The notes beneath the pieces were generated by a model. That model was not told the DNA's origin and made no database searches. It was given only the letters and a program-made list of their open reading frames with translations. The translations under genes were made by a program, and so were the position numbers. From Bacteroidota bacterium (GTDB lineage Bacteria; Bacteroidota; Ignavibacteria; Ignavibacteriales; Ignavibacteriaceae), in assembly GCA_023453665.1 (NCBI GenBank), contig JAEXTA010000084.1, positions 1 to 50,807 on the forward strand: a DNA stretch of 50,807 nt, given 5' to 3'. Positions within the stretch are counted from its first letter, which is position 1. The number at the start of each line of letters is the position of its first letter. Positions 21,301-27,632 of the stretch are shown here, piece by piece.

Positions 21301-21446
21301 CCCAAGAGCAATCGCTGATCGAAATTGTGAATGGAAATGATAAACTTTTAAAACCTGATGGAACTGAATATAACCTAGATAATGAAGGGGATTTAAAAGA
21401 ATTGGACAAAATAATGTTTAATGATCGAGCGGGAGAAGCAAAATGA
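15330..21446 (+). CDS. Sec-secreted RHS/YD-repeat protein with a second, different HExxH C-terminal domain (RHS2)
   Basis: A complete 2038-residue protein with a strong ribosome site (GAGGTGAAGG, immediately before the ATG). A Sec signal peptide covers about residues 1-24. A beta-rich shell runs to about 925, then an acidic/Gly/Pro linker (928-960), a DNRLRE-like jelly-roll domain (about 960-1085) and YD repeats. The RHS core at about 1826-1861 (GRWLQVDPLADKY, DPDGK) is followed by a 177-residue tip with HEADH at 1948-1952 and EQSLIEI downstream. The tip is unrelated to that of RHS1 except for the HExxH idea. The protein lacks a T9SS sorting domain, so it needs another exporter; the neighbouring T2SS-like operon is the obvious candidate. 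The next gene overlaps by ATGA. Confidence 0.92.
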   Translation: MIKNIFSTAIIILLTPFMFLQSQSYVPQSTGEKFNERGYVKSTSKSLTNNEIVSDYDGNLSVVYSSPVKAPNGMGGDLTITYNANVEHRMFLDDDIQWENNFGYPVNAPEWIIGFKGFALQTLNFEANFYSHKLNQPENISDMIGEEIPLLIPGYSFTNCVGSSTDGLPPEFPFTDYITLLMADGSTTTLTNSSSGRTGLYVSNSLDDYTHAVVQNMTSFLRKMYLKKGDGLVYYFEEDTARFYDRTLFDATRDPRIMYLKKVWSNNGDTLQFNYAYSMDQLNYVNGHDYGRKLFTGMFTTKGSTFVGADFYFDYVTVDLFGTANLRQLKIHNLSSGDYFCLNLLWDASTGSAWFSPNRANVSVYNSKIKQVEAIIDQIGRRDQFHYEKSTKKFEDFDNGDLFSFQAPLYALTTINYDNGKKTEFHYLDHVPDLPFKFKSPNFTAFYSNFHNQTQRDKETNLMMDSICRFNKFDNTMTKFQTVRYMYGCPQGFYNSSYTKVQNIWTETITTTNDLSDNSSPSSISSTKFFAKYTAGFAINWNMDFTSVIRMEKEIESSGNIRRIKIHDYDVGEERLYSFYDGTFRLVSDIISERNLNTSDSLVKTINYFYEHESIDFNPLHPYFTKDFITREKVTDPSGLISDQRYENIFDRNGLGNPDTRFKVRSLKSSKTYKDNLVKDSIVYNYNYNFYGTGFGKLLSQTDYTDPSRPITTTYEYNQTGTLPTPLNILFPNLYKWHLSRSVIDNKINTYYKYSDGAIDVVQVMYDPGGPQYIFNENWEIIDTIIIPPRYKYFLKYELNGKVELTDGTVKDSTIQCLVNGYYMQEPLKTQVVYNGNDTLTYIAVRDLKGNITQEIDVNGFYSEYFYDSDGRIVKANLPGSFPEGSTTYIDTTTIRYIDDPKLERTLLMRTDGDFSVDPNGIRIESYAGEEVNQGDGAVSGDSESSGGEELPQNPWDPPVPGETPPSVFYYGFFNEPLVMSNVISVDEAKLKLKMQWSQISGDQQKRFGIYGITQTYNYGQSTYNTMGNITVDFTDYAVTTIDVSSIVNAIKAAGQNLYGFKFVALLDDYSRDSYTVLTFSTDSLLYLDLSLIVNRIDTSSTAGSVLYTYDDISDKIEMTKRFNFDPLNPLNEESLFEYDAMGQLRRAKVLGTSGYEIKEETKPNYLGLTSETKDAENRKQFFKYDGFSRPKEQRYISDSPSSPKKTFTYEPHLNYEISTSTDEDNKYVKTYSDKVGNIIKEEKDSFITEFYYNGINQLDSVKTPAGKVLKYKYDVKGRLSERTTPDDGIYKFKYDKMGNLRFKYHNSGNFPVLFTRYDTINRPVLVAEAVISGGIENLIPDNTYTAETNESNRLMQYMYDKYEKTGAFVNMTNPTILSFINKFNHKGRLAAIAFRSKTTDPWSYKVFAYDSRGRVKELWVKFEDKSWKQIINKYDHFGNLVKQSIPADFHYWYDYDNQGRLKEVRTSADDNKSLAKLEAVCTYNKDNRISRLELSDLKTTLDKINYLYDNRGRLINISNLYNYTDGEILIRDYPRFIEGLTYYPNGNIEYQYLKNTGLPNSQDLMFNYVYDGSNRLTTTKNLGSNFEWYTYDPDGNFVSKNRPDKTMSYNYYSNTNRLYAAQINGMFKTYNYDAKGNVISDGLRNVNSLTYDYRNLPLSMVKPGTGTLSYKYDESGNRIYKDAVSTKEYYLRDHSGRELAIYDGITNKIKMTNIYANGLIGRADAHWAPDSMCVQEIPGQPCYYIYFDTRKDERFYYIKDHLGTTRIVIDSAGVPVSGYDYYPYGEVMREYLTGSSSTDKYKFTEKERDTETNYDYFGARYYDSELGRWLQVDPLADKYPGWSPYNYTLCNPINYWDPDGKRVYKPSDPKSVMLMRQSYLNSGTYRSLHNEIKSSKSYSWKLSTTSPDQLKGKLQTHFSVTDRLLVETQMADVINVSHPVSMSLLAHEADHASKLIKARNTLAFIDPTLNPGVYQIPGTNEYCQPSAKTAQEQSLIEIVNGNDKLLKPDGTEYNLDNEGDLKELDKIMFNDRAGEAK

Positions 21447-22405
21447 ATAAATTCGCTTTAGTTCTAATTTTTTTAGTATTCCAATTGTGTATCAATGCTC
21501 AATCACAAACAGAAATTTATTCTCTTGAAGATCCTTCCTATGCTCTTCCAAATGGTATTATACAAGTTAGAAATCGTTCAGTACCCGTATATGAATCTAA
21601 CTCCGAAAATTGGAAATTAAGAGGTAACTTTATTTATTCGTTTATTGAATTATCATCAGGCATACATTTCGAGGTTTACGATATTAATCATTTTGAAATT
21701 GTAGTAAAACTCACAGTTCCAAATCATGGATTGGAAATTACAGCTTTTGCCATCGACTATAATCAGGATATAGGTTTTTACAGCCTGCATTCGGATGATT
21801 ACTCGTATCTTTATACATTCTCCCCAAAGAATTATAAAGGTGCATCAATATATGATTCTATTCCTCTTTTATTAGTTAAGGAAATAGAAATAGGGAAAAA
21901 CAAAGTCTGTTATCAATTATATGATAACAGTGTGGTTTTAAAGAATTTCAAGGGGAATTTATTCAATAAGGAAATTTTGGCTGAGCAATGGATACTGGTA
22001 AATGATAAACTAATTTTCTTTTATAATAAAAAATTGACTTTATTAGACTTAAATAATTTTAATGAAAACAATATTGAAAAAAAACATAATCATGTCTTAC
22101 TTTTTCAATCCAGCGCAAATTCTGACGGTTTTTTTTACACGATCTGGGAGAATGATTCATCTGTAATTAACTATTATAAGTTTCAAAGCAATAGAATCTT
22201 TGAAGATATAGTTCATGACGTGGGGTTTGTAGATAGAATTTTTTTAAATCCAGATGAAATGATGTTTATTTACTCACATAAATCTAGACAGTATGATTCA
22301 AGTGGGTTTCAAGTCATTGAACCATATTATATTGAATTCGATTATGCAATAAATCTTGAAAAGACGCGTCTCAATTGCATACCCATTTATAGAAGAATAT
22401 ATTAA
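21443..22405 (+). CDS. Putative exported immunity/partner protein of RHS2
   Basis: A 320-residue protein of unknown family with a clear Sec signal peptide (MNKFALVLIFLVFQL, then CINAQ). The mature part is strongly beta-patterned with repeated aromatic strands (FEVYDINHFEIVVKL, KLTLLDLNNFNE), which could be a small beta-propeller. The ATG overlaps the RHS2 stop (ATGA), the tight coupling expected of a toxin-immunity pair. It shows no similarity to the RHS1 partner beyond being exported, as expected when each immunity matches its own tip. Function is inferred from position. Confidence 0.6.
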   Translation: MNKFALVLIFLVFQLCINAQSQTEIYSLEDPSYALPNGIIQVRNRSVPVYESNSENWKLRGNFIYSFIELSSGIHFEVYDINHFEIVVKLTVPNHGLEITAFAIDYNQDIGFYSLHSDDYSYLYTFSPKNYKGASIYDSIPLLLVKEIEIGKNKVCYQLYDNSVVLKNFKGNLFNKEILAEQWILVNDKLIFFYNKKLTLLDLNNFNENNIEKKHNHVLLFQSSANSDGFFYTIWENDSSVINYYKFQSNRIFEDIVHDVGFVDRIFLNPDEMMFIYSHKSRQYDSSGFQVIEPYYIEFDYAINLEKTRLNCIPIYRRIY

Positions 22406-22501
22406 ATATAATGAAATAGTACGGAAAATATTTTTTGCCGAAATCTAACTTTAATCATTATTCAATTATACGTAAGAGTTCTTTTAAATAGAGGAAGGAT
22501 A

Positions 22502-22597
22502 ATGAATTCAAACAAAATATCATTTTTAAATAATTTATTAGTTTTAGCATTTATAGGTTCAATGAGTTATGTTTTCTTTACTAACCCTGCCTGGTGA
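22502..22597 (+). CDS. 31-residue membrane peptide or gene-start remnant
   Basis: ATG preceded by a strong ribosome site (AGAGGAAGG, 3 bases away). The peptide has a short polar N-terminus (MNSNK), then one hydrophobic stretch (LLVLAFIGSMSYVFF), ending NPAW. It could be a real small membrane peptide or the signal-peptide remnant of a lost secreted gene in a rearranged region. Confidence 0.4.
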   Translation: MNSNKISFLNNLLVLAFIGSMSYVFFTNPAW

Positions 22598-22671
22598 GGT
22601 TCTATCTTCCCATGATCCTACCCCCAAAAGGAGCACGTTAAGTTAAACATCAAATTTATTTTCTAATTTCA

Positions 22672-22705
22672 GTAGAACCACGTACCTCAAATTCAGTAGT
22701 TCTAC
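22672..22705. repeat. Palindromic element, copy 3 (degenerate)
   Basis: GTAGAACCACGT and CAGTAGTTCTAC, which still pair over the outer 7 bp and carry mismatches inside. Followed by TGATTCCTTAAACCC as in copy 1. Confidence 0.65.
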
Positions 22706-22820
22706 TGATTCCTTAAACCCCCCAATAACTAACATACTGCCGGTAATTTTAGAAACATTAATTAACTGGTGCAGTGTGTTAAACAAAATACCACATAAAG
22801 AAATTGTAGAGTTTTATACA
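22706..22820 (+). pseudogene. Remnant of gspF 5' end (duplicate of 6356-6470)
   Basis: Nearly identical to the sequence upstream of and including the first codons of gspF. The matching block runs through ATTTTAGAAACATTAATTAA and CCACATAAAGAAATTGTAGAG. The differences are a few substitutions and a one-base gap, and similarity stops after about 13 codons of gspF. No platform-protein coding follows. It is a duplicated fragment, not a gene. Confidence 0.85.
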
Positions 22821-22878
22821 AGCACATTATGTAATAAAAATAAACATTTTAAGATTAGCTTTTCTGCATTCAAGCTTA

Positions 22879-23547
22879 TTAAACAAGCTTAAATTCTTCT
22901 TCATTTTTACTCAAGACTTCGTGTGCAAAATGTACGAGTTCTGTAGAGCTATGTAAATTATACTTTTGAATAATCTTACTCCTATGAGTTTCCACTGTAC
23001 GTGTTGAGACAAATAATTTCTCGGCAATTTCTTTTGAAGTAAATCCCTTAGCACGGCAATATAAAATTTCATTTTCTCTTTTCGTTAAACCTTCTAATTC
23101 AACCGGTTTTTGTTTTTCTACAGGTTCGGGTTTAAACGGTTTTTGTGAAAAACGGAATAAAAAGACATCACCGAGCATTACACTTTTTATTGCAAGGTTT
23201 AATTCATTAGGACATATATTTTTGCTGATTACACCATTAGTTAATTCCCAAAGTTTTGTTCTGCATATTTCCTGATCTTCACTTAGTGACATAAGAATTA
23301 TTTTAATGTGAGAATTTAATTTCTGTATTGATTCAACAGTAGCTAATATTTCCGGATTGGAAATACACATATCCAATAACACAATATCAGGTGGGTTCTT
23401 TCTACATTTGGATAAAGTTTCTGATCCATCTTCAGCTTCATCAATTACAATGAGGTGAGGTATTGAATTAAGTAACTGAATAATACCTTCTTTAACCAAT
23501 CTTTGGTTTTCAGCAACAATGATTTTTATAAGATTCCCTTGCACCAT
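22879..23547 (-). CDS. NarL/FixJ-type response regulator
   Basis: A 222-residue DNA-binding response regulator: receiver domain (1-125) and LuxR-type helix-turn-helix (about 155-205; LTKRENEIL, TSKEIAEKLFVS, TRTVETHRSKI). The phospho-acceptor is Asp59 (VLLDMC), with Ser87 and Lys109 in the switch positions. The acidic pair that binds magnesium is Glu13-Asn14 (VAENQ) where most relatives have Asp-Asp, so phosphorylation may be weakened. No kinase is adjacent. Its 3' end faces the RHS2 border; it is read towards the toxin region. Confidence 0.88.
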   Translation of the reverse strand: MVQGNLIKIIVAENQRLVKEGIIQLLNSIPHLIVIDEAEDGSETLSKCRKNPPDIVLLDMCISNPEILATVESIQKLNSHIKIILMSLSEDQEICRTKLWELTNGVISKNICPNELNLAIKSVMLGDVFLFRFSQKPFKPEPVEKQKPVELEGLTKRENEILYCRAKGFTSKEIAEKLFVSTRTVETHRSKIIQKYNLHSSTELVHFAHEVLSKNEEEFKLV

Positions 23548-23816
23548 AATATCTGCTCCGTGTTATGTGTTAAATTTTAGTTGTTTATTTCCTTTTCATA
23601 ATATTGACGGTTGAATAATGCACATACAAATGAAAAATTTGCTCTCTGAATAAATTAATAAATATGAAACTAAAGGTTTGGAAATACTGGCTGACTCTAA
23701 ATTCGAAAATTGAATTAATTAGGTTTGATTGATTCAGTTTTAGATATGAAAACCCTGAGCTTTGAAATTGCATCCCGACATCCTGCTCGTTAACTATCCC
23801 ATTACATTATTTTTTA

Positions 23817-23845
23817 CCCCATCAGAATTTAAATTCATAATGGGG
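23817..23845. promoter_or_regulatory. 29-bp dyad upstream of the response regulator
   Basis: CCCCAT and ATGGGG flank a perfect inner palindrome GAATTTAAATTC. It lies about 270 bp upstream of the response-regulator start. It could be an operator or an RNA hairpin; function unknown. Confidence 0.35.
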
Positions 23846-23937
23846 CAACAAATTAGAAAAATCCTGTGGAGAGGTCAAGATCAAAATTCGATTTGTAATT
23901 TTAAAAAACAACCTTGTTCATAATAAATTTGCAAAAA

Positions 23938-23992
23938 GAGTAAAAAAATATTGCAGCAGGTAAAAAATAGCGCAGCTAATATTTTTTTACTC
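23938..23992. repeat. 15-bp perfect inverted repeat with A/T runs
   Basis: GAGTAAAAAAATATT (23938-23952) and AATATTTTTTTACTC (23978-23992), loop 25 bases. It is downstream of the minus-strand gene at 24160-24393 and could act as a bidirectional stop. Confidence 0.55.
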
Positions 23993-24159
23993 GAGGTCAA
24001 ATTTTAAGTTCTAAATGAGAAGGGCAATGACGTGCTCATATTATTAAATCGTACTTATGGACAAAATATTGGTAAAATTTTTTTTCGGGGGAGTTCAGAT
24101 ATTCTACTTAATAATCAAGAAAAGTAGAAAGACTTTGTACTATAGAATTTAATTTTAAA

Positions 24160-24393
24160 CTAATTCTCAAATTTTAAAGAATGCTCTATTGATCCACCAA
24201 TCGCACAAGTTAGTATGATGTATCTTAGATATTCGTCAGAAATAGACTCCTTTTCGAGCTTAGAAATGAGTCCTTTTAAATCGTCATTAAACGCAATTAC
24301 ACTGCCTCGGTCAGTTATCTTTCTGAATAATTCTGAAGATATATTCAAACTCCGTGCTTCCTCGTCGATTATAATATTTAGTATTTTTTTCAT
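24160..24393 (-). CDS. Small protein of unknown function
   Basis: 77 residues from the ATG at 24393 (MKKILNIIID); a longer frame from 24471 adds 26 residues with no better start. It is mostly helical and charged (LISKLEKESISDEYL) and has no recognisable domain, signal or catalytic motif. The ribosome site is weak. It stands alone between two long non-coding stretches, so coding status is uncertain. Confidence 0.4.
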   Translation of the reverse strand: MKKILNIIIDEEARSLNISSELFRKITDRGSVIAFNDDLKGLISKLEKESISDEYLRYIILTCAIGGSIEHSLKFEN

Positions 24394-24963
24394 GTTGGTT
24401 CTGGAATTGTGCTTATAAATTAGTAATAACAATCGATACTTTATTATAATTTTATTGATTTTTTCCAGCAAAATTTTTATGGTTTCACAATAATTTTTGG
24501 TAAGGTTCAGTCAATTTGAGCTTGATTATATTGCTTGAACATATAAAAAGTTCAAAATAGAGTAGAAGATGGAATCAAAAAGAAATTATCATTTTTGAAC
24601 ATGTGTGAATGATGTGTGAAGAAACATTGATTCTCTTTTAACTCATTATGATAAAATGACTTAGATGTAAACCTTCGACTCCCCGCACCTCCACAATGAA
24701 AAAAATCTGTTCTTAAATAAATTACAGACCATAAGCCTTATGGGTGTAAGATTCAGATGTATCAACAATTATTCCTTTTGTCCTTCTCAAGTGAAATTTA
24801 GTCCAATCTAAAAGCCGAAAACTTCTTTGAAAAACTCTGGTAAAAGATATCTAATAGATTTAACGACAAAGATTTTTAAAATATAAAAATCCTTCCGAAC
24901 TAAGCTTGTTGCTTGTAATTGATACTATTTTTTTTGAAGTATGAAGAATCAGGAATAGAATAT
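24394..24963. other. Intergenic region with a tmRNA/tRNA-3'-end-like segment
   Basis: About 570 bp with no credible gene. The only distinctive item is the T-loop/acceptor-like segment at 24674-24694, listed separately. Confidence 0.5.
24674..24694 (+). other. Possible attachment-site scar: tmRNA/tRNA 3'-end-like segment
   Basis: TTCGACTCCCCGCACCTCCA has the layout of a T-loop (TTCGACT), the 3' half of a T-stem (CCCC) and a 3' acceptor strand (CACCTCC) plus discriminator A. The 5' half of the T-stem is absent (the bases before are TAAACC), so no complete RNA can fold here. Such 3' fragments are left at the far end of elements that integrate into tmRNA or tRNA genes. Assignment is by pattern only. 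Confidence 0.35.
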
Positions 24964-25719
24964 TCAATTAAAAGCCAGAAGTACGTAGATAATCACCAAC
25001 ATCATCAGAAAGAAAATGGCGTAACTCAGAACAGTCAGCAGACTTGTTTTAATTTTTCCAATTTTATTAAAGAATTGCGAGTAACTCCAGATCATTAATA
25101 AAATATCTGCCATTATTAGTGTATCTCTGAAAATAAAAATATCACTGGTTCCATCTAACACTACAAGTAAGGGAAATGTGGCGATCCGGATCAACAGACG
25201 CTGACTTGCCAAAAATGTATTTAAATAAATATGCTCGTAGAAATTATACCCCTGTTTCCTGAACGAAATGAATGATCCGATAGAGTAAAGAGGTACGGCT
25301 AAAAATGTTATCAAGGCAAAATGATCAGCTATCCAATCGCTGATATTTTTAAGCGGCAGTGTTCCACTAATTCTATCATTTTCCATTCCTGAAAATAAAT
25401 TTAATCCGAATGTGTGATAAAGGATTCCGTACAATGTAGCATAAGTTATAAGTAACCCTAAAGGTTCAAAATGTTTTACACGTCTGCCTTCTAAATATTC
25501 TCTTATTGAATGACCTGGTCTTGTATACAATTGTGAGGTGGAATAAAATAAACCTTTGTGAAAATATTTCAGAAAATGTTTTCTCAGGTTTTTAATAAAA
25601 AATTTGAAATCCAATCTTTGTGTATCAGCACTTTGTCCGCATTGATTACAATAATTCCCTTCAAAACTGTTATTGCAATTTTTGCACGTTATTGTTTTGT
25701 CTGAATTTTTATGTTTCAT
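24964..25719 (-). CDS. DUF3667-type membrane protein with N-terminal zinc ribbon
   Basis: 251 residues from the ATG at 25719, which overlaps the stop of the upstream gene (TAATG), so the two are coupled. The zinc ribbon has Cys12-x2-Cys15 and Cys24-x2-Cys27 (TCKNC, YCNQCGQ). A segment typical of DUF3667 follows (YTRPGHSIREYLEGRRVKHF), then four or so membrane spans. The family is common in Bacteroidota and its biochemical role is unknown. Coupling to a secreted hydrolase-like gene is the only clue here. Confidence 0.8.
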   Translation of the reverse strand: MKHKNSDKTITCKNCNNSFEGNYCNQCGQSADTQRLDFKFFIKNLRKHFLKYFHKGLFYSTSQLYTRPGHSIREYLEGRRVKHFEPLGLLITYATLYGILYHTFGLNLFSGMENDRISGTLPLKNISDWIADHFALITFLAVPLYSIGSFISFRKQGYNFYEHIYLNTFLASQRLLIRIATFPLLVVLDGTSDIFIFRDTLIMADILLMIWSYSQFFNKIGKIKTSLLTVLSYAIFFLMMLVIIYVLLAFN

Positions 25720-27632
25720 TAGAGTACAAAATAATGTCTCCAGTCGAAAACAATCCTCGTACCTAAATACCAAACTTTATCAAGTTTAGCTGACCTGTTA
25801 TAATTTGGATCGAGAGATACTATATTATGAGGAATGTCAATTCCGGCAAAAAACTGTATTAATAATGTTGAACTTTGATCTGTTGCAAATGATCTTAAAG
25901 GTCTGTATTCAAGAAATGGAAATTCAATTTGTGTTGATCGATAAGAAACGAGGACCAATTCGTTATTTTTGTCGAAGGCGAACAATGCATCACGTTGTTT
26001 CGTTCTTCCGAAAAAATATACAGCAACTTCACGTCCGAGAACAATCTGAAATCTTCCGATCTGTGTAGCCATTCCGATATGCCAGGGAATCAATCCGCCA
26101 TTGACAGCAGTAACAGCCATCTCGGATAAATCTTTGGGAGAAATTAAATATAAAAGAGGTCCCGCAATTAATAGGTCTCCTGGTATAATAAAAAAAGGTA
26201 GCCTGATCCTGGTTGAAAATCCTGATCTTCCGGGAATTGCAGATAAATATGAACCATAAATTTCTGTTCCCTGTTCAGCAATAATGCCTACTGAAGATGA
26301 AGCGTCCTGCCGCCAGCCAATATCAAGGAACACAAGTCCGTCGCTGGCTTCGTTCAGGATTCCATCGAGCCCTAACCCTAAACGAATTGAACTTTCAAGA
26401 CCACCAACAACACCAAATGTTTTCTGATTTGTACCAAACCCCCCATTTATAGCTGCTATTCTTCCCGATGGTGAAAAACCGAGGAAGGGACCAAGTTCAG
26501 CTCTGAACCGTGGAAATTCTCCTAATCCTTGAACAAGTCCAGGAATCGGGGTGTCACATAAAATCGGGTTAAGAATTTCAATAAAACTTTTATCGAATGT
26601 TTGATCAGGCATTACTTCATTTTTAGATATATCAAAATCTTCCGGGAGAAAATTCGTTGTTTCTTTTGAATCAAAGGCTAATAAGATTTTTCCTTGTGAT
26701 GCCTCAATAAATTGTTCCAGACTTCGTTTGATAATCATTGCGGCAAATTCTGCATCTTCATGTCGCATCCATGCGTCACCGGTGAGAACCATGCTTTTAC
26801 CGGACCATGTGGTTACTTTTAGGCCATGTTCATTATAATAATCATGAGTGCCCTTTTGTTGTGATGCATCACCCCACGTTCCGGCAACGTGTCCTGCAGC
26901 AAAAATATCTTCAAGAAAGTGTAATGCAAATCCTTCATCTGCCAGTGCGGCTAGAATTAAAGCAGATCGTTCGGATTGTGATAAATTTTCAGAAGAAAGT
27001 TTAACCATTTTTTTTAGAGCACTGAAGTGATACCATGAATAAACACCAAGTGCGTTCAATTCAGTTCCTTCTTTTGTACATTCGAAAACATACTCATCTA
27101 GACTTTCACTGGTCTTCATTAAAGAAAGAAGAAAGTGAACGTTGTTATGTCCGGCTCTTGTTGCATAATCAGGGTCTGCTGTTTGCAGCCGGATATCAGA
27201 ATTCCTTAATGCATTAACCCGGGAATTTCGATTTTGTGAATTTTCTAAATCGATTTTTAAACTGGCGGCAATATTTGAGACGTCTAATATCCAGTTCGTT
27301 TTCAAAATATTATTTAACATATCTTTTGCAGATACGGAATGATCTCCACCAATAGCAGCAAATGAAGCGAAATCAAGATGAGTTGGGTATGTTGTTTGTG
27401 TGGCGTCAATTACTGATTCAGTTAATCTGAATTCAAAACCGATTCTTGCTTCGTTCCAAAGCCCATCCAATGTTTCCCGATGTTCTTTATTTAATTTATC
27501 GATTGCCAGAAGTAGTATATCTCTATGTTCCGGGTAGATCCAGGCATTTGTTGAAATAAATCCGGAAGCTATAAACGAGAGTAGAATGCAGCTTACAATG
27601 GATTTTATTTTTCGATTGAACAATAGTTTCAT
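25719..27632 (-). CDS. Secreted S1/P1-nuclease / zinc phospholipase C-like protein with long C-terminal beta region
   Basis: A 637-residue protein with a signal peptide (1-30) ending TNA. Cleavage there would leave Trp31 as the mature N-terminus and His36 at mature position 6, as in trinuclear-zinc S1/P1 nucleases and phospholipases C. Further candidate ligands are His85/Asp87, the His238-x3-Asp242-x5-His248 motif (HFLEDIFAAGH) and His263 (GTHDYY). The helical catalytic-like half ends near 340. The remaining roughly 290 residues are beta-rich with alternating hydrophobic strands and end HYFVL, which could be a small outer-membrane barrel. Substrate (phospholipid or nucleic acid) cannot be told from sequence. 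The coupled downstream gene is DUF3667. Confidence 0.65.
   Translation of the reverse strand: MKLLFNRKIKSIVSCILLSFIASGFISTNAWIYPEHRDILLLAIDKLNKEHRETLDGLWNEARIGFEFRLTESVIDATQTTYPTHLDFASFAAIGGDHSVSAKDMLNNILKTNWILDVSNIAASLKIDLENSQNRNSRVNALRNSDIRLQTADPDYATRAGHNNVHFLLSLMKTSESLDEYVFECTKEGTELNALGVYSWYHFSALKKMVKLSSENLSQSERSALILAALADEGFALHFLEDIFAAGHVAGTWGDASQQKGTHDYYNEHGLKVTTWSGKSMVLTGDAWMRHEDAEFAAMIIKRSLEQFIEASQGKILLAFDSKETTNFLPEDFDISKNEVMPDQTFDKSFIEILNPILCDTPIPGLVQGLGEFPRFRAELGPFLGFSPSGRIAAINGGFGTNQKTFGVVGGLESSIRLGLGLDGILNEASDGLVFLDIGWRQDASSSVGIIAEQGTEIYGSYLSAIPGRSGFSTRIRLPFFIIPGDLLIAGPLLYLISPKDLSEMAVTAVNGGLIPWHIGMATQIGRFQIVLGREVAVYFFGRTKQRDALFAFDKNNELVLVSYRSTQIEFPFLEYRPLRSFATDQSSTLLIQFFAGIDIPHNIVSLDPNYNRSAKLDKVWYLGTRIVFDWRHYFVL

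Larger units (their letters stand above)
22406..22878. other. Module-border DNA between RHS2 partner and response regulator
   Basis: A 473-bp gap. It holds a 31-codon ORF (22502-22597), palindrome copy 3 (22672-22705) and a decayed copy of the RHS1-gspF junction (about 22671-22820). Nothing else recognisable. Confidence 0.6.
23548..24159. other. AT-rich intergenic region with long inverted repeats
   Basis: About 610 bp without a convincing gene; one short minus-strand frame lacks any family resemblance. It contains two strong dyads described separately (23817-23845 and 23938-23992). Confidence 0.5.

Noticed and set aside
23585..23773. 62-codon minus-strand frame upstream of the response regulator
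   Set aside because: No ribosome site, no family resemblance, ordinary AT-rich chance frame.
24660..24700. A complete tRNA or tmRNA gene
   Set aside because: Only the T-loop and 3' acceptor-like part is present; the 5' half of the T-stem and the rest of the molecule are missing.
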